Below, piece after piece: positions 10,288-20,799 of a stretch of 28,130 nucleotides of DNA (the stretch's first letter is position 1; each line of letters starts with the position of its first letter). A model generated the notes under the pieces. It was not told the origin of the DNA and searched no databases. It was given only the letters and a program-made list of their open reading frames with translations. Source of the stretch: Candolleomyces eurysporus (Eukaryota > Basidiomycota > Agaricomycetes > Agaricales > Psathyrellaceae); contig JANBPK010001007.1 in assembly GCA_027579435.1 (NCBI GenBank), positions 1 through 28,130 of the forward strand, written 5' to 3'. The position numbers were made by a program, and so were the translations under genes.

Positions 10288-12153
10288 TACTCGTAAGGTT
10301 CTGTGCGTCTCACCCTCTTTTTCATTCTTTCTTGCGTCTTGTCTTCGACTTCTTGCCCGATCTGTCTGTCCCAGGTGCCCGTTACCCACAGTTGTATAGA
10401 TCTCTTCGTGTGGTTTTTGACTATGATACGATTTCACCTCTTCTTTCTTTATCGTAGTACGACAGTTGCTTGAACTGTGTTGCCGTTACCTCAGACTAGC
10501 CTCTGTTTACCGCTTCGTTCGGCGAGAATGCCGGTCGGGATAGGACATCGATCGAGCTTCGACGGAGTAATACCGGGACAACTCTCAAGCTCTGCGCTCA
10601 ATCTTCGACGTCGATGGCCTTTCCAGTCTTTCAAAGGGTCGGAGGCTCGGAATTTTACGAGATGTTGACCCTCGAAATCTGCTCCCAGGCTGGTCGAGGC
10701 AAAGGCTTTCAACGTCCATCCGACCCTGTTGCGTGATTCATGTTTGAGGTTATACCGAATCTCCTCAGATCTCCTTTGTCCACTCTCTCTTCGTGATAGT
10801 CCATCATCTCTTTCGAGAAATTTTACAGGGATGGTCCCTACACATGCATGCTTAGCCTCTTCTCTCCGTGGAGGTACCGCGTTTCGGCGACATGAATCTT
10901 CGCTAGGTGATCTACTGATGCATAGGCGGTAAAAAAGTGTTTTGAAGATTTGAAAGCGGTTCCGGAATTTGGATAATCAGAATCAGGTACGCGGCGGGCG
11001 TTTTTCTTCGGTGTTCAATTGTTGAAACGTTTATTCAATTTCAGGGGTTCTATTCTTTCAATCGTCCGATTGACGAGTGGAAGGTTCCATCCTGGCGTGC
11101 CCTGTTTCTCTTTCTTGCGGCGTTTCTTCCGGAAATCTTTCTGATCGGGTGGCGATTTTTCCTTGACTCGGCATGTATGTCCTCTGCATTCAGGCTGTTG
11201 TCGGTGCCCGTCGACGCCGCCGGACTTCTGCATTAAGCGAACGAAGATATCCCACAAGTCCGACGCCGTTGTTTCGTGCGCGATATGTCCGGTCGGTACG
11301 ACTCGCACCGAATGTTTGACTGACGAGAAGACGTGTTATCGGTATCCCCGGTCCTCTAGATATCTAAGCAAGTGCGACTCGGAAGTATCGATTTCATCTT
11401 GTGCACTCACATACCCACAGTAGTTGCGCACTTGAAGCTTCTATCTAGTTCCAGGTCTCGTAACTTCATTGCCTAGCCTTCATAAAGTTCTGTTCTTTAC
11501 GTCGATTGGCATCGGAGAACACAGTGGAAACCACTGAGCGCGAGAAGCCAAGCGTGAGGGTGACATAACTGATATCCAAAGCCCTTGTCTTCAGCATTCG
11601 ACCACAGCTCCATCTGGCGGTGGATTTGCGCGTAATGCGCTCCAAGATCCGTGCGCAGCCTCAGCGAAGTAGCAAGTTCCATGGTGGAAATGGAGGGCTC
11701 CGTTGAATACAATACCCACGGAGCCTACAACATCGAAGAAGGATTGATGATGACGGAGCCCGACACTTGAGAAGCCCGCACTGGTCGTTGATCCACCCTC
11801 GTTTTGTTGCGTATGTGGTAATAGCCACCCTAAGCCACCTTGATGATTCTGTATGTGGATATGATAGAAGCACTGGTGGGCTAGATCAAGGTCAAACAAT
11901 GCACAGGTAGATGGATCTATTCATGGAAGAAGAGGAATCCAAGTTTCTTTTTCGTCATTTGGGAGCCTCGGGAGCACCCTCCCTATGGTATGGTAAGGTT
12001 GCTAATCTTGAGAATCTAGGGTAACCGGTCAACGAAGCCACTCAAAGAAGCGTTGACAGGTTTGGTAACTAGGAGCATCATGAGGGTGGGTACCCTACCA
12101 TTTCATGTGTCCGCACATACATATATGGGCGGTATCAGTCGGTTCTTGAAATG
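10288..12153. other. 1.9 kb without a recognisable gene
   Basis: The first part is the Rvb2 3' flank. Frames up to about 100 codons occur on both strands (for example 11015-11308 minus, Lys/Arg-rich) but show no family resemblance, consistent splice partners or codon pattern like the neighbours. The right end is the promoter of the Ser-rich small protein. Non-coding transcripts cannot be excluded. Confidence 0.4.
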
Positions 12154-12160
12154 TATATAA
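12154..12160 (+). promoter_or_regulatory. TATA box of the Ser-rich small-protein gene
   Basis: TATATAA lies 196 nt upstream of the start codon at 12350. It leaves room for a 5' UTR of about 150 nt that is C/T-rich and contains CACACTCACACTCACC, a common fungal initiator-region composition. Confidence 0.5.
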
Positions 12161-12349
12161 ACGTGATAGGGTGAGTCGGTGGTTTCCATTCAATCCATTG
12201 TCTATCACACACTCACACTCACCGTCTCCGGATCCAGTCGACACTCCTCTGCTCTCCCCACCGTACACAACTTGAATCTCAAGCGTCCTCTATAACCCTC
12301 TCGGACCTTTGCTCCAAGCCACGAACCACTAACTCCAACCGAATCAACC

Positions 12350-12833
12350 ATGCTTTTCATCAACACGAGCTCGCGCCGCTCCACGGCCTCCTCGAGTTCC
12401 TCTTCGAGCGCCTCCTCTCCAGCTTCCAGTGCGAGCACCAGCACTAGCACGCTCGTGGTACGTTCGTTCTCTCCATTCTGCATATCACACGTTCTCTATG
12501 CATTCCGAGCTCATCATGTTCTGACATGATCCGTTCTACGTCCTCTAGAGCAATGCTTCTATTCCCAAATCATTCTCCGACTCGACCCCTGCCTTCAATC
12601 CTACGTTGCAATCGGAGGATAGGTTTAATGCTACGGCCGTGGGTAGAGAGGTGAGTAGCTTTACGGCTCTCATCCGCTTTGAGGACGCTAACTCCCAATC
12701 TGTGTGTTTGTAGGCAGAGATGATGGATGACGATGACCAAGCTTGGGGTCCAGCCCCTCGTACTCGTAAAATGACGTTGACTTCGTCTCGGCTCAGCTTC
12801 TTCCAACGACAACAACAGCCTTCGAGGTCATGA
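12350..12833 (+). CDS. Small serine-rich hypothetical protein
   Basis: Exons 12350-12457, 12549-12650 and 12714-12833 give 108+102+120 nt, all phase 0, encoding 109 residues plus TGA. Residues 7-36 are almost entirely Ser/Ala/Thr/Arg (SSRRSTASSSSSSSASS and onward). The middle is SNASIPKSFSDSTPAFNPT with an N-glycosylation-type NAT. The last exon contains MMDDDDQAWGPAPRTRKMTLTSSRLSFFQRQQQPSR. Both introns (91 and 63 nt) have good GT-AG signals and each exon is an exact multiple of three, which argues for a real gene. The start context is CAACC before ATG. The basic/aromatic C-terminus and Ser-rich start suggest an intrinsically disordered protein. I do not recognise the family. Confidence 0.58.
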
Positions 12834-13015
12834 TTCTCGCCGACGGGAACGTCTGCTTAACTTGGATCCGACCTCGTCTTGTCCTATCTTTTAACGTCCA
12901 ACACCCCAAGGAGATCGATCTGTGGGCGCCTTTCGGAATCCCGGTCCATATTATGATGATGAGCTATTTTCAAAGTCGAGTCCTCGTCTCGGATTTACGG
13001 CCGTACGATGGTGAT

Positions 13016-13262
13016 GGTCGTTGATACCAGCAGGCACGGACCGTGTTCAAACCTCAGACTCTTCTTTCCATCTTCCTTGAGCCTTCTTTCCTCCGAACTT
13101 GGCACAAGCCTTTCACATCACATCCCCTTCAGTATACTCGTTTACTCCGTTTCCTCTTCCTCTTCCTCTGTGGTCCGATGGCATGGGCTTATTTGGTGAA
13201 CCATCTTCTTCGTTTTTTCTGTCACAAGGTGCCATAGATTCGATTATGATATCTTCATGTTA
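13016..13262 (+). repeat. Direct repeat, copy 1 (3' flank of Ser-rich gene)
   Basis: The segment starts GGTCGTTGATACC and includes CACGGACCG, a CTTCTTTCCTCCGA block, a CATCACATC..CTTCAGT block and ends TAGATTCGATTAT..ATCTTCATG. The same ordered blocks recur at 13470-13696, about 455 bp downstream, with indels between them. Confidence 0.75.
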
Positions 13263-13469
13263 CCTTCCTAGATGTACTTTTATCTTGTATATGGTGATGA
13301 TACCCTGTATTGTGTGTACTATTAATACTATACCGACAGAGAGAATATGTTGGAAGAAAGACGGTCTCGATCCCACTCGATCGCAGTGTTTCTCAGGACG
13401 TTCCTGCAGGTGCCTGACTTAGGCCAGTTGAGGGAGGCCGGCCTGAGCGATTCCCGGGACACATTACGT

Positions 13470-13696
13470 GGTCGTTGATACCCAGCAGTCACGGACCGTT
13501 CTTTTCCTTCCAGCTTCCTTTGCCCTTCTTTCCTCCGACCTTTGACATAGCTTCGCAAGCTTTCTCATCACATCTCCTTCAGTCAACTCCGTGATGATTT
13601 GATGATCGCGGGTTTTGGTGTCCCATCTCCTTCATCTTTGTTAAAAACTATAAAATGGTAGATATAAGTAGATTCGATTATCATGCTATCTTCATG
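13470..13696 (+). repeat. Direct repeat, copy 2
   Basis: This is the second copy of the 13016-13262 segment, with the same start and end blocks but a different spacer after the CTTCAGT block. The Ser-rich coding region is not duplicated with it. Confidence 0.75.
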
Positions 13697-16600
13697 GAGA
13701 GTGTATTTTGGGTTAGATCTTAGATTGATTCCTACTATCAAAGATAATTTCTTGTTCTTGGAAGCATTACGGAGGTCTGCAGCATCAGCGCTCACCCGGG
13801 GAGGAACGAACGATTGACGACCCAATACAGTCGAGGACGGCGGTGGCTGTGCTGGCTGACCAAGTACTTGAAGTTGGCACTGCCACATACAGTTGTGGCA
13901 AGCGCTGTTAACCAGCGCCGGACCTCTCAAATCGTGAACGTTCTTGACCCTGTTTTTGCTTAACCGCCTCCCCGGATGCTATGGCGAACTCAAGGCTCGT
14001 CAGACCGAGTCAATGACGCTCAGAACCCGTAACAATTCCTGGATCCGCGTGTTGTGGCACTCTTGTGGCACTTTCCAAGGGTTTCAAGGCCAATGCCCCA
14101 GGGCTCCTAGTATCCTATTTTGCCATTTTGGAGTTGGATATCCCTTGTGAACGAGATTGACCTTACTCTCTGCAGGCTTTCCCGAAGCCACCAGTTGCCT
14201 CAAGGTCACCAGCTTCCCGGTTCTCCATAGCTGCTGTCCGATTGGCATAGTCCTTTCTTTTCTTGAGGAACTTCAAAATAGACTTGCAATACGGACGCCA
14301 CTCAGCGCTTTAAATTTGCTATCTATGTATGAACGATTCGCACGTTTCCTAGTCTTGGTGTGCGAAACTCTTTTTTTGACTGGCTACTCGCAGGATGTTC
14401 AGGGTCTATACAATATCATTCTCTGACGTTGCCGCTGATCTAGACTCTTTCAGTGAGCTAACAATATCGCCAGGGATGACAATCGTCACGCACAGCTGCT
14501 GTTGGGCAAGGTTACGACAATTCTATCCGAATTCCGAAGCCATGGCCTGCTACCTGGGGTAAGTTGTCTGCGTCGACCTGATAAGATGCGATTCTTCTGG
14601 ATGCTGACCTCTGTTGCGTTATGACACATGACGTTGTTGTTCGGGCAGGAGAAGCTGTTGCACTGGGTTCTTCTCGAAGGGGCGGCGCGATGTCGGCTGC
14701 CCAAATGGCACCCGGAATGACATCGTGAGTGCTGGTTGTGCAGCGAGTGTGGGGGCGGTGGAGGAGAAGATGGATGCGGATCAGGTGCCGGACTGGAGGC
14801 GTGGGTGATGGTATCACGGGGATCAGCCTGTGGGAGGCATGCGCTGAGGGGAATCCGAGCGTTTCTCCGACGGGGCGAGTTTACGACACAATGGGTAAGC
14901 TTCGATCAGCCTTCCCTCGTTCATTTCTCGATGAGGAGAGCCCATAACCAGCCTCACCTTCCTTCCCTTCCCTCTCCACTTCCTCGCTCCCTCTCGCTGT
15001 GTCTCATTCCCATCACCCTCTTTACCTCGTCTAAATCTTCGAGATATCAAACTCACAAATCAATATAGAGCAATAGCTTCGGCTCATCACGCTTGTGTTT
15101 GGACTGGCCTTCCTTGCATTACTAAGTCTTGTTCTCGGACCGGAATTTAGTTTGAGCAATTCGGTTCTCAGTGTTCGTTTTGATTCTGCCTTCGTTATCT
15201 CTTTTGTTTGAGTCTCCATTCGATTTCGATTCCCGCGCTTGATGTTCGACCCTTTCCTTTCGGTTTGTTTGAACGCCCATCCATCCGTGCGCGATGCCTC
15301 GTTCACTCATTGGATGGGAGGAACCCCGAGAGGGGTTGCATATTCATCAGAGCATTCAACCAGTCGGTCTACAATGACGTGAATAGATGGACGAACGGAT
15401 GGAGATTGAGCCAGTGTGGCCGTCGCTTAGTACTAGCTGATCTAGCAGACGTTGAAGCCCTGTTTGTTAGACTTCGGTAAGTTTTTCCAAGGTTGTTGCT
15501 TCATAATCCATCTTGTCGGTATGACTCGGGATGGCTGTATTGATGTGTAGATCGTCTTCGACATGAACGAGCGGTTTTCCCCTTGCCTCTCCTGACTGAA
15601 ATCTCGTAACAGTTGAGTCGCCACCATTTTATTCTCATTCATTCGTCGTCGATTGCATCAGCTTCGAACTGTTTTAGTTCTCTTCCTGCATCTCAATTCG
15701 GTTATTTTCTTCCTTCCGTCCACGTTTCCTTAGCACTCAAACCTCCAGGAAGGTTTACTAATCATACTTTCCTCGCTCCAGAGAAACCGCATTTGGCCTT
15801 TGACCTCGAAATCACGATATCCGGACTCCGATGACTGGGAAACCTGGACGTCTCTCTCTCCATCGTCATCAACTTTCATCTTCCTGCCCGCAATTCGTGT
15901 CACTTTCGACCTGGTATAGTGGGCTGGTCGACTTCGACCCAGATGCCTATGGCTCTCCCGATCCGATCGAAAAATTTCAGATGGATTCACAAGTCAAAGG
16001 AATGAGTACTGGTCAGTCGTTCGCAAGGATAAACCGCTGCAGATGCTGTTCACCCAATCAAGGTCGTTGACCGCCGCCACGGTTTCAAGTATTACGAGAG
16101 TATCATACTCACAACCCTTCCTGATATTATGACCAGTCACTTCTTCGATGATATTTCCCAGTATTTGAACGACAGCCTGATGAGATATGTTTCCAGATCC
16201 TCGGACTCAGTGACACCTGACCACGCTGTACGTCCCTCCCTCCATTCCATCCTCTCGTGTGAGTCATTTAAACTGACTTTCTATAACACTAGCTACGTTG
16301 CGCATTCGCAAGGAACTCAGCCTGCTGTTCGGTTCTCTGGCTGTCCTATTCTCCCATCCCGTGTAGTGGAGTTGGGTAGATGTAACCTCACAGACGTGAT
16401 ATCTCGTCGATATATACATAGACGACGATCTCATGATAAAGCTCCCTTTGCGGGTACTGTGAACCTTTAAGTTCTCAAGTTCCTTGACCACCGACCATTT
16501 TCTCAAGTCATCCCATAGTACGTTGTAGACTCGATCCAATAATTCGAAACGGCAGTGAACCCTTGGTGTGTCCATCGAACCTACGGGCAACCAATGCCAG

Positions 16601-17949
16601 TTCGTAGCTCGGATTCGGAGGAATCACATCCATCTTCAAGACTGAACTCACTCAATTTGAAATTGCTACTGATTCCGAACCCGTTCGGGGTTCGCGCCGT
16701 TGATCGTGTTGAGGGGCGTGGGCTTCTTGATCTTCTCTTCTCGAGTGTCTGTGGTGACGTGCGGTCTTTTTAAGGTCACTGTGACATTACTGACTTCAGC
16801 TGTGGTGCGTCTCTGGTTTTGGAAGAATGAGATTTACGCGCCGCACGCTAATAGTTCCCTTCCAATCAGTCCTGCTTATCCCAACGGCATTTACAATGGT
16901 AAGCCACCTGGAGCAGGACTCATTGCGTCTAAAGCCNTTTTTTAGGGACGCGAGTTCAATTTGACAAACGAAATACTTGTCGGTGAGTCCGTAATTTATG
17001 AGTAAGTCGCTCTCTCCCTCTCGACATTTCTGGATCTCTTTGTCTCGAGTAGGCAGCTAATTAGAGTGGACGTTTCTCCCTTCTATCGCATCCCTGTGCA
17101 CCGCTTGCTGGCCGAATATATGATCGCATCGTTGCACAGGACAAGTCTGAGCGCCAATCAAACCGGAACCCTGAGGACCAGCCATGGGCCGCACACTTTC
17201 CTTGTCTCTTCATCAGTCCTACGTTCGGGTATATCGATGGGCTGGTTACACTAGCATGGAGGGCGCTCAACACTAGAGTGTAATATCGCCTCTCTCCCCT
17301 GCGTAGCAGAGTGGCGGACACTAGATCCAACGAGCCCCACTTGATGAATATCATGGGGTGCTTGTTCATGATGATGACACGGTTATTCACTTGCGGCTAC
17401 AGCCACCTTTTCTTACTCGTGTTATCCATGCTTACCGCAGTCAGTAGATGAGGTTAAATGCAAAATACGCATGACCAGATTGATTCAGGCTGCTGTCAAT
17501 CTTCCTGTCAGAGGGCGTCACATCGAACTCGTGGGCCGTACGCATGCCCTTAGCGGAACACCATCATACCAGAATACCAAAGTGGCGACTCAGATTCCTG
17601 ACTTACGCCTTCTTTACAAACTAACTCCCCTCCCTCCATCTCAAATTCCCCATTATTTCGGAATTATCGAGATAATATCCAGCCCCGTAGATCTTTTTTG
17701 GACGGTACTGACCGGATCTTCTTTCTGTCACCACACATGGAGCTTCCAACAATACGGTTGAATCAAGGTTGAATGCTGATACACCGTTGCCACATCTGGA
17801 GTGTGTGATGCCAGGTATAGTCGAGCCAAAGATGGTGCACTCGTGCCGTTCCACTCTCATGAATGGATGGACATCCCTCACTAGTATGAGGCGTTTGAGC
17901 CCCTCCAAGGCCCATCTGCCACCTCGTGCCCCTGTTCCAATAAAGTTTA
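13697..17949. other. 4.2 kb gene-poor stretch with unassigned exon-like islands
   Basis: No protein family could be recognised. A few plus-strand islands have protein-like composition and usable splice sites. One is 15342-15476, ending with a GTAAGT donor. Another is 15897-16067. A third is 16043-16227, beginning after CTGCAG, ending at GTACGT and followed by a 65-nt intron. A fourth is 17452-17620. They do not join into one long frame by eye and may be decayed or fast-evolving exons. A minus-strand frame at 17621-18001 (126 codons) is also open. One N at 16937 lies in a T run. Treat all as unproven. Confidence 0.3.
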
Positions 17950-18118
17950 TCTGGTGATACGGTGCACCAGCATCAAGTCTCTTGCGGACGGGATATGACA
18001 TCTTCTACGTTCTATATGACTGATACAGTCACCGAGACCCTGGATCGATTCCTAGAGAAGCAGGGTGCGGCACGCCTTCGGTGGCATGTTGTAGATTGTA
18101 GTGTTGAAGCCAATTGAA

Positions 18119-18126
18119 TATAAATT
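18119..18126 (+). promoter_or_regulatory. TATA box (TATAAATT) of the minisatellite gene
   Basis: The box lies 116 nt upstream of the ATG at 18235. It is identical to and similarly spaced as the box of the CFEM paralog (20688-20695). Confidence 0.6.
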
Positions 18127-18234
18127 AGAGGTAGCATCCCTCCCTCACGTTCCGACAGAAGTCCTTCCACGTCATCGTACTATCAGACCCAGATATTGCC
18201 TTCTTACTGCTACTACACCACTGAAACACGTGCC

Positions 18235-18729
18235 ATGCATTTTGTCTACCTTCTCTTCGGTCTCTTCGTTTACCAAGGTTCGTCAGTCACAGTCGACCGC
18301 TGTATCATCGCAACCTTAGCGAAGTCGTAACGACATTCCATTCTAGGCTACGCCTCGGTCCTACCACCAAGGCTTAGCGTTCTTGAACGCCAATCTGAAC
18401 CGGGTGATGTCGACACGCCAGGTTGCCAATCCGAATGTTCAGGCTGGTTGCCGCCTACTACGCCAGGGCCACCTATCCTGCCGCCGTCTGGGTCAGCATC
18501 CTCTGAGCCGACACCGACGTGGTCGCCCTCCGAAACTTGGCCAGCGTCGATTCCTGTGACCACATGGCCAGCATCCATCCCAGATACCACTTGGCCGGNG
18601 TCCATCCCTGTGACCACTTGGCCNGCATCCATCCCAGATACCACCTGGCCAGCGTCCATCCCAGAGACGACTTGGCCAGCTTCCATCCCGGATACCACTT
18701 GGGCGGCGCCTTCAGCTACGGAAGCGTAG
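18235..18729 (+). CDS. Secreted Thr/Trp/Pro-repeat protein, remodelled CFEM paralog
   Basis: Exons 18235-18277 and 18347-18729 (69-nt intron) encode 141 residues. Exon 1 is the hydrophobic signal peptide MHFVYLLFGLFVYQ. Exon 2 begins GYASVLPPRLSVLERQ, then VDTPGCQSECSGW, clearly homologous to the CFEM paralog at 20800 (VYASVLP, VDTSSCNPQC-LSW). After the second cysteine the similarity ends: a Pro-rich linker leads into six 9-residue repeats of the form (E/T)TWPASIP(V/D/E) and the end TTWAAPSATEA. The cysteine-rich core is absent, so haem binding or a CFEM fold is not expected. The Ser/Thr/Pro-rich tail suggests an O-glycosylated surface or secreted protein. No GPI-like hydrophobic C-terminus is visible. 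Two Ns (18599, 18624) fall inside the repeats, consistent with assembly difficulty. Confidence 0.65.
18532..18693 (+). repeat. 27-bp minisatellite, six units
   Basis: Six in-frame 27-nt units (starts 18532, 18559, 18586, 18613, 18640, 18667), each encoding a TTWPASIPx-type nonapeptide, are followed by a partial unit. Units differ mainly at third positions and at the last residue (V, D or E). Confidence 0.9.
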
Positions 18730-19231
18730 GTAAAAAGTAGTTTACCGTGTTAGAGAATCTCCAGGTGGTTGAACAGAATGAGTTCCTTAGTTCCACGTCT
18801 CCTTTGAATTGCGGATTTTCTCGTCATTTTTTCCATTGGACTTTGTTTCAGAAGTACCCCATGTGCGCTTTGGACACCTTTCCTTTTGTCTATCTTTCCG
18901 ATCCCTATCTCCGTGTCTAACGTCCGCCATAGGATTTTGCCAGTTGAATATTTGTAATGGACTAGCTCAAATAGCGGTTGAGTGAAACAGTTGCTTGGGC
19001 CAATGCCTCCGGGTTCTTGATTCAGACCAGAGGACCACTCTTTCATTTAAGGATAGCGCTACCCGGCGACGGATCTCCCATTCCATCCCTCATTGTATAT
19101 CTTCGCTTTCTAGATATCGCGTTGTTTCTCCTCCGAACAACCGCCAACGCATTCTTCCACCACCTCTCAATACTACCAAATTCGCCAAGAGAGTCGACCC
19201 CAAGAGCAATTAGGCCAAGGCTTGTGAACAG

Positions 19232-19411
19232 GTTTATCTCTCGATTCTGCATGCGCGCCAACATGACCATCGACTCGTTCGATCCTTCAGTGCTTTCCGA
19301 GCCGTGCTCCTTGCAATCTGGATCATGGCTGTCTTGCCTTTGGTGGATAACGGTGGCGCTCTGGTCGCTGATAGCAGCGCAGCTCTACTGGGATGGTCTA
19401 CGTTTGGGGGA
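19232..19411 (+). pseudogene. Relic of an MFS transporter last exon and intron
   Basis: The 121 nt at 19291-19411 align without gaps to the last coding exon of the intact MFS gene (25788-25908, opposite strand). Of 40 residues, 27 are identical, including SAFRA, LW/IWIMA, LP and the WxTFG end. The preceding splice acceptor (CTTCAG) and a 59-nt intron beginning at 19232 after GAACAG also match the intact gene's exon junction. The stop TGA of the intact gene is GGA here, and no earlier exon is recognisable upstream. It is therefore a truncated, non-functional fragment lying between the two secreted-protein paralogs. Confidence 0.78.
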
Positions 19412-19434
19412 GTCAGAGCGTTAATTCGAATCAT

Positions 19435-20529
19435 CGGTTCACCGTAGCTATCTTTGGCTCAATTGATTAGTCCTCTGGGTTGCAATTAGCTAATCTTCAC
19501 GGATTTGGTGGACTTGGGCTACTCCGAGCTTGAGGGAAGAGAACACCAAAAATAGCGCTCGAAAGCTGTAGCTCATGTCACTTGAGTACCGTTATCTAAT
19601 CCACCTCAGAGTCGAGGAGTGGACGTCAGGTTGAATGAGCCCTTTCAGCCGCGCGACCAGCTACACGCTGGAATTGAAGAGAAATAGGAGAGAGACGGCG
19701 ACTGGCAGTATGGTTCACAACATGAGGGTCCCATATTCTCAAAGACTGCCCGTTGGGGGTCTGCCAGCTTCCGAGGATCTTACAGTGAAGGGATAAATCC
19801 CTGACGATGACACCGGTTGGATACAGGGTCAGGCGTTCGAAGAGATTACCGGATAGGTGGCTTCTCTCGAGAACTGGGAAATCTCTCTGGCGTTTTTGCT
19901 TACTGAAGGAGTGACAGAGAGTGGTCGTTCTGACTCATAGTTTCAGAATAGCTCGATTTGGCTCTCATCGGGGTTCTCCGTACCTAATAATTGATGTTGA
20001 ATCCAAGATCCATAACCAAATGAAATGCTGAGCGGCGTCGATCTGCCTGTCAGGGGGTGTTACCATGAAACTGTGAGCACTAGGCTACACGTTCTTTGTT
20101 CTTTGAGCAGAAAACCGTCATGACAGGACCTGTCGACTCAGACCATTCACTTATATATTCTTCAATGAGCTGAGTACGATGCTTTCTCTATCTCATCTTT
20201 CCCACGCAGGTCGAACCTTTGAAATGCACCTCCGTCCTGAGACTCATTGGTGTGATGTACTGAGATGACATTGCATACAGCCTGCTGTCTTGGCGAACGG
20301 AGCTTCCGATGATAAGACTGAGCGCTGCTACTGCCAAGACGCTTGGAATATGCGAGGTTAGGTATATTCGAGGCCAAGGATCGTTCCCTTCCTCCAATGC
20401 GTGGAAATAGCTCATTCTAATGCGATGCTCGAGGCTATCCGAGGTTAATATGCCACTTCATGCTTCTACTTAAATGAATCTCATGTATGCGTTACTGATT
20501 ATGGTGGTGTGCGTTGAATTCAGGGTGTT
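19435..20529. other. 1.1 kb intergenic
   Basis: No conserved frame, repeat or RNA gene is recognised between the MFS relic and the start of the second secreted-protein duplication unit. Confidence 0.4.
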
Positions 20530-20687
20530 CTGGTGCTGTAGTCCCCTGCGGATGTGATATCACATCCTCGGTATCCTGTATAATCGACACGCTCCCCGAA
20601 ATGCGCACAGAGCGACTTCTAGACCAGCAGGTAGCAGCACGCCTTCGATGAGATGCTGTAGGCTGTAGTCTGTGGGTGTCATCTGAG

Positions 20688-20695
20688 TATAAATT
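20688..20695 (+). promoter_or_regulatory. TATA box (TATAAATT) of the CFEM gene
   Basis: The box lies 112 nt upstream of the ATG at 20800 and matches the TATA box of the paralog in sequence and spacing. Confidence 0.6.
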
Positions 20696-20799
20696 GAGAG
20701 ACGACGCTCCTTCCCTCCCATTCCAACCGTCCTCCTTGCCTCTCATAGTACCATTGTATCCTTGCTTTCCTACTCCTATCTTCCTTTGAAATTCCCGTC

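Larger units (their letters stand above)
17950..18960 (+). repeat. Segmental duplication unit carrying the minisatellite gene
   Basis: The flanks match 20530-21640. Shared landmarks are a GGATATGACATC-like block, the GCACGCCTTCG block (about 18070 / 20638), the TATAAATT box, the ATGCATTTTG signal-peptide exon, the first intron and a 3' block AGGATTTTG..ATTTGAATAT-like (about 18931 / 21620). The offset between units is about 2.6 kb. Confidence 0.75.

Noticed and set aside
11015..11308. Lys/Arg-rich minus-strand frame of 97 codons
   Set aside because: No family resemblance and no splice partners. The composition could result from a C/T-rich plus strand.
11591..11899. His-rich minus-strand frame of 102 codons
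   Set aside because: Open in several frames at once, with no recognisable domain or promoter context.
17769..17957. Cupin-like His motif (HSHEW) in one plus frame
   Set aside because: A single short motif in a frame interrupted by stops; the rest of a cupin fold is not visible.
17621..18001. 126-codon minus-strand frame
   Set aside because: It overlaps the duplicated promoter region of the secreted-protein gene and the matching copy at 20530 does not keep the frame. No family was recognised.
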